Shown here: in pieces, positions 46,246 to 55,611 of the stretch
How the letters are laid out: each line of letters starts with the position of its first letter
Numbering within the stretch: the first letter of the stretch is position 1
DNA from: JAAELZ01 sp965237995
Lineage (GTDB): Bacteria; Pseudomonadota; Gammaproteobacteria; Arenicellales; Poriferihabitantaceae
DNA: 64,000 nucleotides
NCBI GenBank assembly: GCA_965237995.1
Contig: CBDEGO010000003.1
Span: forward strand, 496,001 to 560,000
Reading direction: 5' to 3'
Translations under genes and position numbers: made by a program
Notes under the pieces: model-generated
Told to the model about the DNA's origin: nothing
Databases searched by the model: none
Seen by the model: only the letters and a program-made list of their open reading frames with translations

Positions 46246-47538
46246 ATGAACTTACTAAAAATCACTGGTGGCCAAGTTATTGACCCCAAAAACAGTATTA
46301 ATGCGCAGCTTAATGTCTACATTAAAGACGGGGTCATTGAATTAGTTTCTGACGAAGAACCTAATGAATTTGTCAACGCAAGCGAAATAGATGCAAGTAA
46401 TAAAATTGTCTGCCCAGGGCTCATTGATTTATGCGCACGTGTCAGACTGCCTGGTTCAGATTCTGCCTACGCACTTGAAAAAGAACTAAAAGCCGCGGTA
46501 GCAGGAGGTATCACACGAATTGTGTGCCCGCCCGATACGCGTCCGGTCATCGACCTTGCCGCGACGGCATTGCTCGAACAAGATTTAGCTAACGATATAC
46601 AACTAACGCGAATTCACCCTTTAGGCGCGATGACACGCAATTTAGATGGGAAAGTGCTAACGGATATGGCCATGCTAAAAGAAGCTGGCTGCGTAGGCGT
46701 TAGTAATGGACTGAAACCCATCGTGGACACACTGGTTGCGCGTCGCGCAATGCAATATGCTTCGACTTATGGCATTAAAGTGTTTCTAACGCCGATCGAT
46801 GCCTACTTGCAAGGCAATGGGTGCATCCATGAGGGTGAAATCAGTACGCGTCTAGGTTTGCCTGCAATTCCTGAATCAGCCGAAACGGTTGCGGTTGCGC
46901 GTGACCTTGCCTTGGTGGAAACCGCTAATGTTGAAGCACATATTCATTTAATCTCTTCTGCACGTTCAGTAAACATGATTCGCAACGCGCAAAAGCGTGG
47001 GTTGACGGTGACCGCGAGCGTTGCAGTTGTGCATTTACATTTAAGTGAAGACGACATGGTAGCTTTTGATTCAAACTTCAAAGTACAGCCCCCATTACGC
47101 GGTGAGCGTGATAAACAGGCGCTGCGTGATGGTGTGAAAGACGGCACTATTTCTGTCATATGCTCAGACCATCAGTCTCGTGGTCGTGATACCAAGGTCG
47201 TACCATTTAGTGAGGCTTCAACCGGAATCGTCGGTCTACAAACTTTGTTACCGCTGGTGCTTAAACTAGCCAATGAGAGCGTATGTAGCCTCGAACAAGC
47301 GATCTCACTGTTGACGACAAACCCTGCAGCGCAAATTCAGATTGATGCCGGCCACTTAAGTAAAGGTGCGGTGGCTGACGTGTGTATATTTGACCCTAAA
47401 GAGGAATGGGAAATAACCAGTGAATCGCTAATCAGCAGAGGAACCAGCACACCATTTAAGCGAACAACTACACTTGGGCGAGTTCACCAAACACTCATCA
47501 ACGGTAAGGTCGTTTTTGACGTAAATCGCTCAACCTAA
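46246..47538 (+). CDS. pyrC': Dihydroorotase-like protein PyrC' without the metal site
   Basis: About 430 residues from the ATG at 46246, 10 bp after pyrB (the frame runs further upstream inside pyrB). The metal HxH motif of active dihydroorotases (DxHVHLREPG) is replaced by GLIDLCARVRLPGS. PPLRGERDKQALRDGVKDGTISVICSDHQSRG and EASTGIVGLQTLLPLVL keep the fold. The pattern equals Pseudomonas PyrC', catalytically silent but needed for ATCase assembly. A true PyrC must be elsewhere. Confidence 0.92.
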   Translation: MNLLKITGGQVIDPKNSINAQLNVYIKDGVIELVSDEEPNEFVNASEIDASNKIVCPGLIDLCARVRLPGSDSAYALEKELKAAVAGGITRIVCPPDTRPVIDLAATALLEQDLANDIQLTRIHPLGAMTRNLDGKVLTDMAMLKEAGCVGVSNGLKPIVDTLVARRAMQYASTYGIKVFLTPIDAYLQGNGCIHEGEISTRLGLPAIPESAETVAVARDLALVETANVEAHIHLISSARSVNMIRNAQKRGLTVTASVAVVHLHLSEDDMVAFDSNFKVQPPLRGERDKQALRDGVKDGTISVICSDHQSRGRDTKVVPFSEASTGIVGLQTLLPLVLKLANESVCSLEQAISLLTTNPAAQIQIDAGHLSKGAVADVCIFDPKEEWEITSESLISRGTSTPFKRTTTLGRVHQTLINGKVVFDVNRST

Positions 47539-47571
47539 TTCAATTAACTCGATACTTGGCCTATACCGAAA

Positions 47572-49026
47572 TTAGTTAAGTTCCAGTTTTGCCAATTGAC
47601 GTTCTTTACTAAAGCGGCTTCTTTCGATCGGCATGGTATGCATTAGCCATGCAATTAAATCACCCCACATTGCATTCAACTCGTTGTCAGCGATAGCTTT
47701 GTTAGCATCTGGTAACTCAATGGTCACCACCGGAATACCTCGGCGCTCACCCGCATAATTCCCGAGCGACCCTGGGTAGGTCCCAAGCAAACCACCCTTA
47801 ATATGGCCTAACTTACGCGGTGCATTTGTACGACTTGGTGCATCGTAGTCAATCATATTATGTGGGGCATGTACGCTAATAATTACATCAGGTTTAAAAG
47901 CCGCGATTTCCCGCACTAACCACCGTGTTTCAGGTTCACTTCCTGCGATAAAGCCTGGGAATTTTCTGGGCGACTTTCCTGCCCTTTCGCGCCAATACTT
48001 AAGCGCAGAATTTTGCCAATCTGGGGTTGGCATGTTTCGGTTAAGATCTATCCCATTTGCGTTAGTTCGGGTAGGTCTAGCGGTAAGTAATCCATCTGGG
48101 TTAACAATCGGTACCACGTGCCATTCAAACTCACCTGAATGCTCTGCGCGCAAGGAGTTAGCCCACTCAAACACAGCGCTAGCTGACGACAACTCATCTC
48201 CGTGCGTTCCGCCTAACAACAATACTCTGCCGGTAGGCTTTACTCCAGGCACCTTACCAAAACGAGAGATCATGATCGGCTCTCCTTTGGAAGAGCGCGC
48301 CCCACTTGATTGGTAAACGGGCCCTAAACAATCTTTAATAGAAATGCTATTTAGACGGCTACCAACACGATGACAAAACTGCTGCTGCGCCGCAGAGCGA
48401 ACAGCTTTATCAACCAACTCAGGCGGTTTGATTTTAGCTGTTTTTATCTCTTTACTAGGTGTAACCGGATTTACCTCTTTACTAGGTACAGTCGTTTTTA
48501 TCTCTTTACTAGGTGTAACCGGATTTACCTCTTTACTAGGTACAGTCGTTTTTATCTCTTTACTAGGTGTAACCGGATTTACCTCTTTACTAGGTACAGT
48601 CGTTTTTATCTCTTTACTAGGTGTAACCAGATTTACCTCTTTAGTAGGTACAGCCGTTTTTATCTGTTTACTAGGTGTAACCGAAGGAATTATAGCTGCC
48701 ACTTCAATTTTATTCGCACCTTTCCTTGTTTGATTTATATTTCCCTCGGACTTATTGATACTTTTATTGGCCCATTCACGAATTTTAGAGACGGTAATTT
48801 CGTGTAATCTCTCAGGCTCTATCGTATAACGAAATGAGGCAAATTCATGTGGTTTTCGCGGTTCAGCTTGAATCAGAATGACTGAATCATCCGGTACTTG
48901 AGGCTGTTGCCTCGGAGAAAATACCTCGATCAATCTATGCGAAATTCCACAACCACTCAACGATATCATCAATAATACCATCAAAAGCGCTTGAACCCCT
49001 TTGCAGCCAGTGGAAAATAACTTCAT
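47572..49026 (-). CDS. Lipoprotein with tandem-repeat linker and M14 zinc carboxypeptidase domain
   Basis: A 484-residue lipoprotein: signal with lipobox LSGC. Residues ~113-196 are an 18-residue tandem repeat (VPSKEVNPVTPSKEIK-like), itself two nine-residue halves. The C-terminal ~250 residues form an M14 domain: GGTHGDELSSASAVFEW with the HxxE zinc residues, NGIDLNRNMPTPDW with substrate-binding NR, VISVHAPHN with the third histidine, and VTIELPDA with the catalytic glutamate. Family members such as MpaA cleave murein peptides. The repeat is a flexible spacer from the membrane and may reach into the cell wall. Convergent with pyrC'. Confidence 0.85.
   Translation of the reverse strand: MKLFSTGCKGVQALLMVLLMISLSGCGISHRLIEVFSPRQQPQVPDDSVILIQAEPRKPHEFASFRYTIEPERLHEITVSKIREWANKSINKSEGNINQTRKGANKIEVAAIIPSVTPSKQIKTAVPTKEVNLVTPSKEIKTTVPSKEVNPVTPSKEIKTTVPSKEVNPVTPSKEIKTTVPSKEVNPVTPSKEIKTAKIKPPELVDKAVRSAAQQQFCHRVGSRLNSISIKDCLGPVYQSSGARSSKGEPIMISRFGKVPGVKPTGRVLLLGGTHGDELSSASAVFEWANSLRAEHSGEFEWHVVPIVNPDGLLTARPTRTNANGIDLNRNMPTPDWQNSALKYWRERAGKSPRKFPGFIAGSEPETRWLVREIAAFKPDVIISVHAPHNMIDYDAPSRTNAPRKLGHIKGGLLGTYPGSLGNYAGERRGIPVVTIELPDANKAIADNELNAMWGDLIAWLMHTMPIERSRFSKERQLAKLELN
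48440..48688. repeat. 54-bp tandem repeat inside the M14 lipoprotein gene
   Basis: Copies start at 48440, 48494, 48548 and 48602, with a partial fifth at 48656. Copies 1-3 are nearly identical; copies 4 and 5 have several changes. Each unit is itself two related 27-bp halves sharing CTCTTTACTAGGT. The unit is a multiple of three, so copy-number change keeps the frame. Confidence 0.95.
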
Positions 49027-49127
49027 TGCTCTATTATAAGGCCTTGTGAGAGATAGATCACCCGCTAACGTAATATTGATGAATCACTATCTTGATCAAA
49101 CTCGTTATCAATGAAAAATACCCGCTG

Positions 49128-50021
49128 TTAGCTATATACACCGCTACTTAAATATCGGTCACCACGGTCACAGACAATAGTCACAATCACACTATTTTCA
49201 ACTTTCTGACCTAATTGCAAAGCAGCCGAAAATGCACCTCCAGAAGATATTCCACAAAATATTCCCTCTTGCGCAGCAAGCTGTATAGAAGTTGATTCGG
49301 CCTCTTGCTGAGAGACATCGATGTACTGGTCAATATTGGTTTCATCGAATATCGCGGGTAAGTATTCTTTAGGCCATCGCCTTATTCCGGGTATAGAGGC
49401 GCCTTCTATTGGCCTAACTCCGATAATCTGGACGTCAGCGTTTTTCTGTTTCAAGTATCTAGATACACCCGTTATGGTTCCTGTCGTCCCCATTGAACTG
49501 ACGAAGTGGGTGATGGAGCCCTCAGTCTGCCGCCACAGTTCCGGGCCCGTAGAGACAAAATGTGCATTAGGGTTATCCATATTAGAAAACTGATCTAACA
49601 ATAAGCCCTTACCCTGGGCCTGCATTTCCATTGCCAAATCTCTGGCACCTTCCATCCCTTGTTCCTCTGACACTAGCACCAACCGGGCGCCGTAAACGCT
49701 CATGGTGGCTTTGCGCTCTTGCGTCATATTATCCGGCATTATTAAGATAATTTGATAACCTTTAATCGCCGCGATCATTGCCAAGGCTATCCCCGTATTA
49801 CCACTGGTCGCTTCAATCAAGGTATCACCTGGTTTGATTTTTCCAGTCGATTCCGCCTGCGAAATCATATTAAGCGCCGGACGATCCTTTACTGAACCAG
49901 CAGGGTTATTACCTTCTAATTTGAGCAAATACGTATTGCTATCATCTGGAGAAATCCGTTGTGTACGGATAAGCGGTGTATTGCCTATCGTCGCCTCGAT
50001 CGTCGGGTAGGTTGGCATCAC
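49128..50021 (-). CDS. cysM: Cysteine synthase B
   Basis: A 297-residue PLP enzyme. The PLP lysine is in NNPAGSVKDRPAL, followed by EATSGNTGIALAMIAAIKGY. GTTGTITGVSRYLK binds the PLP phosphate. GVRPIEGASIPGIRRWPKEYLP matches CysM rather than CysK (which has GI..PGIQGIGAGF). It makes cysteine from O-acetylserine with sulfide or thiosulfate. The start ATG overlaps the recJ stop by four bases (ATGA), so the two are translationally coupled. Confidence 0.93.
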   Translation of the reverse strand: MMPTYPTIEATIGNTPLIRTQRISPDDSNTYLLKLEGNNPAGSVKDRPALNMISQAESTGKIKPGDTLIEATSGNTGIALAMIAAIKGYQIILIMPDNMTQERKATMSVYGARLVLVSEEQGMEGARDLAMEMQAQGKGLLLDQFSNMDNPNAHFVSTGPELWRQTEGSITHFVSSMGTTGTITGVSRYLKQKNADVQIIGVRPIEGASIPGIRRWPKEYLPAIFDETNIDQYIDVSQQEAESTSIQLAAQEGIFCGISSGGAFSAALQLGQKVENSVIVTIVCDRGDRYLSSGVYS

Positions 50022-51757
50022 GCAGCCTCTAAATGCTGGATTATTAATTGAATACTCTTAGTCCCACGAAACTCATTTACATCTAAACTATAAACTGCAT
50101 CGATGGCATCAAACTGGGTAGGTTTATCTGGTGCGTCCAAATAACGAAATGCAATCGCATCTACCGAATTACCACCACTTTGAGCTTGAAGACATAACTT
50201 CAAATGCGTATCACCAACAACGCGACTACTAAGCACATTGAAGCGGTCATCAAACGTAGGCGCAGGAAACCCTTGCCCCCATGGAACTAGAGTTTTGAGT
50301 GTTTCCGCTAGTTGTAAATCTAGTTCATATGCTTGCAAGCCACCGTCTGTCCATATTTGATTACTCAATGGCAATTGCTCACGCTGCCGCTTAACTTCGA
50401 GGCAAAACGCTTGATCAAATTGCTCATAATCAGTTTGTGCAATACTTAATCCAGCCGCCATCGCGTGACCACCGAACTTAATAATCAACTGTGGGTGTTG
50501 CGCATGTATTGTTGCGAGCACATCTCGTATATGTAGGCCTTTAATAGACCGGCAAGACCCTTTAAGCAGGCCATCTTCCCCCTGCGCAAAAACGGCAACG
50601 GGCATATTTAGTTTATCTTTTACGCGCGACGCAACCAACCCCACGACTCCTTCATGCCAATGGGCTTGATACAATGTCGTCGCGAATTGTTGTTCGTTCG
50701 ATTGATCTAAATTCATCGCATCAACAACAGCAAAAGCCTGCTGTTGCATACTTTGCTCGATTTGCTTGCGCTCTTGATTAATGCAATCTAGTTCACTCGC
50801 AAGCTGCATGGCAGAGCTTTGATCATTACAAAGCAGGCATTCAATGCCGGTTGAGATATCAGCCAATCTACCTGCGGCATTGAGGCGCGGCCCAGCGACA
50901 AAACCTAAGTCATTCGCCACCAACGCCTTTATATCTCGTTTAGCCACTTTAAACAACGCGGCAATTCCCGGGCGCGTTTTACCAGAACGCATTCTAGCGA
51001 CGCCTTGCGCAACCAGTATCCGGTTATTTTCATCTAGCGGAACTAAGTCTGCCACTGTCCCTAAAGCGACAAGATCTAAATGGTCAACTAAAGGAGGCAC
51101 CGCAATTTGTTGTTGTTCAAACCAGTTATCCGCTTGCAAGGCAGACCTTAGCGCCATCATTAAATAAAATATAACGCCAACACCCGCCAGCATTTTACTT
51201 TCAAACTGGCAGCCCTTTTGATTAGGGTTTACGATAGCTACCGCTTCGGGTAGCTCTTCTCCTGGTAGATGATGATCGGTAACGATTACATCAACACCGC
51301 GCTGCTTCAGCAGCCTAATTCCTTCTACACTGGCGATGCCATTATCTACGGTAATGATCAAATCAGGTGGGGTGTCGATGATCTCTTGAGCTAGTTTCAT
51401 CGAAAGCCCATAGCCATATTCAAACCGATTGGGGACACAATAGCTAACGCTAGTTGCGCCCATTTGGCGTAGCGCTTGAATTGCAAGTACGGTTGAGGTT
51501 GCACCATCGACGTCATAATCACCGACTATTTGAATAGACTCACCTGTTTTAATGGCAGTGACCAAACGCTTCGCTGCCACCGTAATGCCAAGCATGTTTG
51601 GTTCTAATAAACCAGCTAATGAAAAATCTATTTGCGCTTGCTTATCAATTTTACGATTCGCTAACACTCTACGAACTACCGGATGTAGCGTGCGTAAATC
51701 ACTCTCTGGGGCAAGCTCATGCTCTTTGCGGCGCACAATCTTATAGGCGGGTTCCAC
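50018..51757 (-). CDS. recJ: Single-stranded-DNA exonuclease RecJ
   Basis: A 579-residue DHH phosphoesterase. Motif I is GDYDVDGATST (aspartates at about 80-84), then ITVDNGIAS, VTDHHLPGE (DHH), and GFVAGPRLNAAGRLAD. The C-terminal DHHA1 part has GGHAMAAGLSI. The OB-type tail of RecJ follows (FDDRFNVLSSRVVGDTHLKLCLQ). It degrades 5' single-stranded DNA in recombination and repair. It follows gspM by 4 bp on the same strand. Confidence 0.95.
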   Translation of the reverse strand: MEPAYKIVRRKEHELAPESDLRTLHPVVRRVLANRKIDKQAQIDFSLAGLLEPNMLGITVAAKRLVTAIKTGESIQIVGDYDVDGATSTVLAIQALRQMGATSVSYCVPNRFEYGYGLSMKLAQEIIDTPPDLIITVDNGIASVEGIRLLKQRGVDVIVTDHHLPGEELPEAVAIVNPNQKGCQFESKMLAGVGVIFYLMMALRSALQADNWFEQQQIAVPPLVDHLDLVALGTVADLVPLDENNRILVAQGVARMRSGKTRPGIAALFKVAKRDIKALVANDLGFVAGPRLNAAGRLADISTGIECLLCNDQSSAMQLASELDCINQERKQIEQSMQQQAFAVVDAMNLDQSNEQQFATTLYQAHWHEGVVGLVASRVKDKLNMPVAVFAQGEDGLLKGSCRSIKGLHIRDVLATIHAQHPQLIIKFGGHAMAAGLSIAQTDYEQFDQAFCLEVKRQREQLPLSNQIWTDGGLQAYELDLQLAETLKTLVPWGQGFPAPTFDDRFNVLSSRVVGDTHLKLCLQAQSGGNSVDAIAFRYLDAPDKPTQFDAIDAVYSLDVNEFRGTKSIQLIIQHLEAA

Positions 51758-51761
51758 TCGC

Positions 51762-52235
51762 TTAACTACGCCCTACGGTCATACGAATGTCTACCATCCC
51801 GGGCGACTTTCTAACGATGCCAGAGTTTTGTACAACCACACCTTGCGCTTTCAACAAGTCTAACCATTTAAGCCAGTCGTCAAACACCACATCAGATAAC
51901 CATACTTTCACCGCATTATTTTGATCTGGCTGTATTCGCTGAATAGCATCACGCACCTTAACCGTTTGCGCAGTTTGCTCAAGCACGGTGAGTAATGGCC
52001 CTTGTATCTTCTTGGGTTTTTGCACTCCTTTATTCGCTTCTGCGTTGGCCAAAGCCTGCTTCACCCAGGCCAAAGTTTGCGTAGACTCTGGCAATTTATT
52101 AGTGCGTAAGTCTTCTAACTCTGCCATTTTAGGCTCCCATAAGTAAAGGTAGAAGAGGATTGCAGCGCCAAATAGCACCGCAAACAACAACATATACCTT
52201 TCGCGTTCTGAAATTGAGGAAAGTAAGGCTGTCAT
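51762..52235 (-). CDS. gspM: Type II secretion system protein M
   Basis: A 157-residue bitopic inner-membrane protein. It has a short cytoplasmic start, one helix (ERYMLLFAVLFGAAILFYLYLW), and a periplasmic ferredoxin-like domain (KVRDAIQRIQPDQNNAVKVWLSDVVFDDWLKWLDLLKAQGVVV). GspM pairs with GspL in the inner-membrane platform. It follows gspL with a one-base TGATG overlap. It is the last gsp gene of the cluster, as gspN is absent. Confidence 0.85.
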   Translation of the reverse strand: MTALLSSISERERYMLLFAVLFGAAILFYLYLWEPKMAELEDLRTNKLPESTQTLAWVKQALANAEANKGVQKPKKIQGPLLTVLEQTAQTVKVRDAIQRIQPDQNNAVKVWLSDVVFDDWLKWLDLLKAQGVVVQNSGIVRKSPGMVDIRMTVGRS

Positions 52236-53422
52236 CAGGAATCACTCACAATTAATTTAATTTGGCCCTTTACCTTATCGGCTTCTGAACCCGAAGAAAC
52301 CAAAGCAGCTCTAACACCATCCGTTTGATCTATTTGTGTTGTCATTTTCTCTAATGTGGCAAAGCTGGGTGCTAATACACCCACTTGCAGAGCACTATTG
52401 CGGTAGTTAATTTCACCAAACAGTGCATTATTTTCAGGTACAATTTTTGAAACCACTTGTAGTAAATATTGAAACTTTTCGTCTACATCGCCTGAATCGT
52501 CAATCGATAATAGGCTAGAAATTTGCCGACGCGGCTGATCTAAATATTCTTGCTCTGGAAATGCTTGCGCAAACAAGCTTTTAATTTCATCTTCGTTTGC
52601 TTGATGCTGCGTCTTTAGGTTGTTTAGCTCTAACCAATTCGACCCACCAAGTAACAGTAAAGCGCAGGCAGCAATGCCTACCGCCCAATTCAGTACATTA
52701 TTGTTTGGTTTTAGATGCTCGGGCTCATAACCCTCGCGAAGCAACGAAAAACGATGTGTATCAGGCAAGGGTGCATGCTCTAACCAACCAGAGAAATCAC
52801 TGCCAATTTCCCACAGACTCACTTGTTCTCCACCATTTTCTTTCATCTCGTTAGCCAGTTCACGCTGGCTAACGGTAAAAGATTGGCTTTTATCTACCTC
52901 CTGCCACCAATATTCGAGGGCAAACTGATCCATTATTGCCGCTTGGTAAGGACCTTGTTTAACTATATATCGCTCAGTATCTACCTGCGCCACCATCACA
53001 TTACTTTCAGCATGAATCGGTAGCAAGGCATAGTCTGGAATAAGACTATCTAGTGTTAAACCCGCCTCACCAAAACGCTCTAACGTTTTGTCGAGTGCTG
53101 CTTTACTGATAACCGCTACCTCCGCTGCTTGACCCGCCTTCCAATCCAAAACAGAAAAATGCAAGTTATCAATATCCTCACTTAACTTTTCTTCAAGCGC
53201 ATACGGCACAGCCGACAACATATTGGCGTAACGATTAGTAGGGACTTCTACACTATGCAAGGTAACCAACTCACCTGGCAGCACGCCGATAATCGACGTA
53301 ATCCCCTTAGGGACCATGCTCAAAAAGCTTTCGTCGTTCAGTTCTCCTTTATCAACCGCCATACCTTTTTTATCAAGTTTGGCCCACTGATGCGGTGCTT
53401 CGGTAGAGATTAACAGTTTCAT
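52235..53422 (-). CDS. gspL: Type II secretion system protein L
   Basis: A 395-residue protein. The cytoplasmic actin-like N-terminal domain (about 1-230) binds GspE; it includes VLPGELVTLHSVEVPTNRYANMLSAVPYALEEKLSEDIDNLHF. One helix (VLNWAVGIAACALLLLGGSNWL) is near residue 250. The periplasmic ferredoxin-like domain follows (ALQVGVLAPSFATLEKMTTQI). This three-part layout is GspL. It connects GspE to the platform with GspM. Confidence 0.87.
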   Translation of the reverse strand: MKLLISTEAPHQWAKLDKKGMAVDKGELNDESFLSMVPKGITSIIGVLPGELVTLHSVEVPTNRYANMLSAVPYALEEKLSEDIDNLHFSVLDWKAGQAAEVAVISKAALDKTLERFGEAGLTLDSLIPDYALLPIHAESNVMVAQVDTERYIVKQGPYQAAIMDQFALEYWWQEVDKSQSFTVSQRELANEMKENGGEQVSLWEIGSDFSGWLEHAPLPDTHRFSLLREGYEPEHLKPNNNVLNWAVGIAACALLLLGGSNWLELNNLKTQHQANEDEIKSLFAQAFPEQEYLDQPRRQISSLLSIDDSGDVDEKFQYLLQVVSKIVPENNALFGEINYRNSALQVGVLAPSFATLEKMTTQIDQTDGVRAALVSSGSEADKVKGQIKLIVSDS

Positions 53423-54598
53423 TTAAGGTTGTGGTGTTGGGTTAGCTTGGTTAGTTCCACACTGATGAGTTCGTTGTCTAAACAAGGTTGTGGTCTCAGG
53501 GCTAGTATTGTTAGGCCTCCGGCGGAGAACGCTTTTTAGCGCATAAGTGACTCTACCAAATTGAGCACAGCTTTCAACGCTAAAATATTCACTCCGTACA
53601 TCTAACATTGTTTCTAGTATCGCCCAGTTATTGTTTGGGTAGTAACGCTCAACAGCATTGATATTACTATAACCGCGGTGATCTTGATCCTGTTTTATTT
53701 GGGATAGAGCAGTTGAGTCAAACGTGTTACCTGACAAAGCATTTAATAGCGTAGGTGATGCCGTATTGATATTAATTTTATTGAACACGCCTGTTCGTAG
53801 ATCAGGGTACTTGTTCGGCGGCACTGGCGGAGCGCTAGGAGTCACAGGCAACGCAGTGACCAATGGCATCAGTTTTTTTATTTCTCCCGACGTAAAGCCT
53901 TCGATGAAGGCTAATTCTGACACAGAAGCCATTTGCTTATTAGCGCTAAGATAGGGCCCTTTATCAGCCCCTAAGTATTCAGAATCTTCAGCGCCGTGGT
54001 TACCTCTATTGTTATCAGCATCAATCCAATCTACCACCAAGTCAGCTTTTTCTATCTCAATGCCTATGCTATCTAACAGGTCTTGAAATGCCAGATACCA
54101 AGGGGAGATAATTGAATTAGGTGGCGTACCTGCCGTATTTGCGCCTCCCGCAGAAGTCGGTAGATTAGTTGCTCCAACTGCAGCAGGGGTACTACTCGGG
54201 CTAACAGACTTTCCATCAACGAGATTATTTAAATTAAACTTCCCAGATTCATCATACGCACTCACCTTCATTTTGCCGTCTTCAATGCTAATTTGGTCAC
54301 CTTTAATTTTGGCCCAGTCGTCGACTAGGCAATCCGTATTCGGATAACAATCACTGGCCGTACCTTTTAGGTCCTGTTGCAAAGCTTTAGCAACCCAAAT
54401 TTCTCCACCCAATGCAACTTGACGGCTTTGTTCTGCATCACGCTGATTTTCCAATTTTCTTATTGCAATGTTTTCGTCTTCAGCCGTATAAACGGCCAAG
54501 GTGGTCAGCAACACCAAAACAAATAAAACCGTTAACAACGCTACTCCTCTTTGCTTAACAAAGGCAAGCTCAACATAAACACGTTCAATTGGCTGCAT
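53423..54598 (-). CDS. gspK: Type II secretion minor pseudopilin K
   Basis: A 391-residue minor pseudopilin. The prepilin-type start KQRG|VALLTVLFVLVLLTTLAVYTAE lacks the usual Glu5, a mark of GspK. The large domain has helix-hairpin-helix-like segments with VDWIDADNNRGNHGAEDSEYLG and NKININTASPTLLNALSG. GspK caps the pseudopilus tip with GspI and GspJ. The leader is long (about 18 residues before the cleavage site), so an internal start is possible. It ends one base from gspL. Confidence 0.9.
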   Translation of the reverse strand: MQPIERVYVELAFVKQRGVALLTVLFVLVLLTTLAVYTAEDENIAIRKLENQRDAEQSRQVALGGEIWVAKALQQDLKGTASDCYPNTDCLVDDWAKIKGDQISIEDGKMKVSAYDESGKFNLNNLVDGKSVSPSSTPAAVGATNLPTSAGGANTAGTPPNSIISPWYLAFQDLLDSIGIEIEKADLVVDWIDADNNRGNHGAEDSEYLGADKGPYLSANKQMASVSELAFIEGFTSGEIKKLMPLVTALPVTPSAPPVPPNKYPDLRTGVFNKININTASPTLLNALSGNTFDSTALSQIKQDQDHRGYSNINAVERYYPNNNWAILETMLDVRSEYFSVESCAQFGRVTYALKSVLRRRPNNTSPETTTLFRQRTHQCGTNQANPTPQP

Positions 54599-54604
54599 GT
54601 TAAG

Positions 54605-55210
54605 TTACGACCTAGCGACTTCAAAAAGGCGAATGTACTCTTCGCTTGACTCAAGCACCACTTTTACAGCAATACCATCAGGGAACCGACCATTTAATCT
54701 ACTGTCTTTCTTAACACCGCTGGTTTTATCATATAACCAGAACTCTAACTCGATGCTATCTATCCCTTCGTCGATTACCAATTCATCAGGTTCATAACTA
54801 CCATCTGTATCAAGCACATCCCACACCTTACGTATTAATTCATTGCCTTCAAGTACCCATTCAATTCTTTTCAGTGATGCGCCAAAGTGAGAGTCGAAGT
54901 CTGTTTCACTCACTGTTAATTTAATCAACGAATTAGAACCAACTTCAATCGCATTTTCTATCCCTGGGTCAGTGCGTATAGTGCGGTTAACCGCTGCCTG
55001 AAAATCTCGTTCTAAAAAGATGAACATCCGCTGTAACCTTTCTAGCTTTCCGTAGTGCTGCGCTAGACGTTCGCGCTGCGCGATGTAGCTATCCAGTGTT
55101 GAGTAGGCAACCCCCGCGACAACGGCGAAGATCGCAATCGAGACTAATACCTCAATTAACGAAAAGCCGACAGCGCGTTTGTGCCTAATTGCTAAATTCG
55201 ATGGAATCAC
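54605..55210 (-). CDS. gspJ: Type II secretion minor pseudopilin J
   Basis: A 201-residue pseudopilin with the prepilin motif RAVGFSLIEVLVSIAIFAVVAGVAYSTLD, Glu5 present. The body has RLQRMFIFLERDFQAAVNRTIRTD and IEWVLEGNELIRKVWDVLD, typical of GspJ. The start is a GTG at 55210. It lies five bases after gspI and six before gspK. Minor pseudopilins form the tip complex. Confidence 0.9.
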   Translation of the reverse strand: MIPSNLAIRHKRAVGFSLIEVLVSIAIFAVVAGVAYSTLDSYIAQRERLAQHYGKLERLQRMFIFLERDFQAAVNRTIRTDPGIENAIEVGSNSLIKLTVSETDFDSHFGASLKRIEWVLEGNELIRKVWDVLDTDGSYEPDELVIDEGIDSIELEFWLYDKTSGVKKDSRLNGRFPDGIAVKVVLESSEEYIRLFEVARS

Positions 55211-55215
55211 GTTGC

Positions 55216-55611
55216 TTACGGGAGCGGTTGCGCAACAAAACCAAACAACTTTGCGGAAACGCGTTCCACGCTACCCTCCGCTGGATAAACACTGATGTCG
55301 ACCCTAGACAATTCAGTATTATCAGTGGGACTATAATCAGCGTCTATGCGCCACTCGCGCCCGCCCATTTCTGCTGAATCTGAATCACCACCGCTAGCCA
55401 AGTATTTTCGCTCAATATGTATTTTTGCCATGTGATCACTCGCCACCCACGTCGCCAGCATTTTCTCTGACAGGCGGTCTGCTACATCAATATTTTGGTA
55501 CATCGATTTTGCAATCGCGCCTAAACCCACTGCTGCGATAGATAACGCAACCATAACCTCTATTAAGGTAAACCCTCTTTTACAAACTTGATTATTATTA
55601 GATTTTTTCAT
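55216..55611 (-). CDS. gspI: Type II secretion minor pseudopilin I
   Basis: A 131-residue pseudopilin: CKRGFTLIEVMVALSIAAVGLGAIAKSM prepilin motif with Glu5, then LATWVASDHMAKIHIE and GGREWRIDADYSPTDNTELSRVDISVYP. The size and WVA.. pattern fit GspI. It overlaps gspH by four bases. Confidence 0.88.
   Translation of the reverse strand: MKKSNNNQVCKRGFTLIEVMVALSIAAVGLGAIAKSMYQNIDVADRLSEKMLATWVASDHMAKIHIERKYLASGGDSDSAEMGGREWRIDADYSPTDNTELSRVDISVYPAEGSVERVSAKLFGFVAQPLP

Noticed and set aside
48370..48807. A plus-strand open frame made of short Tyr/Leu/Phe-rich repeats
   Set aside because: It is the antisense shadow of the 54-bp repeat in the M14 lipoprotein gene; the minus frame has a signal peptide and catalytic motifs.
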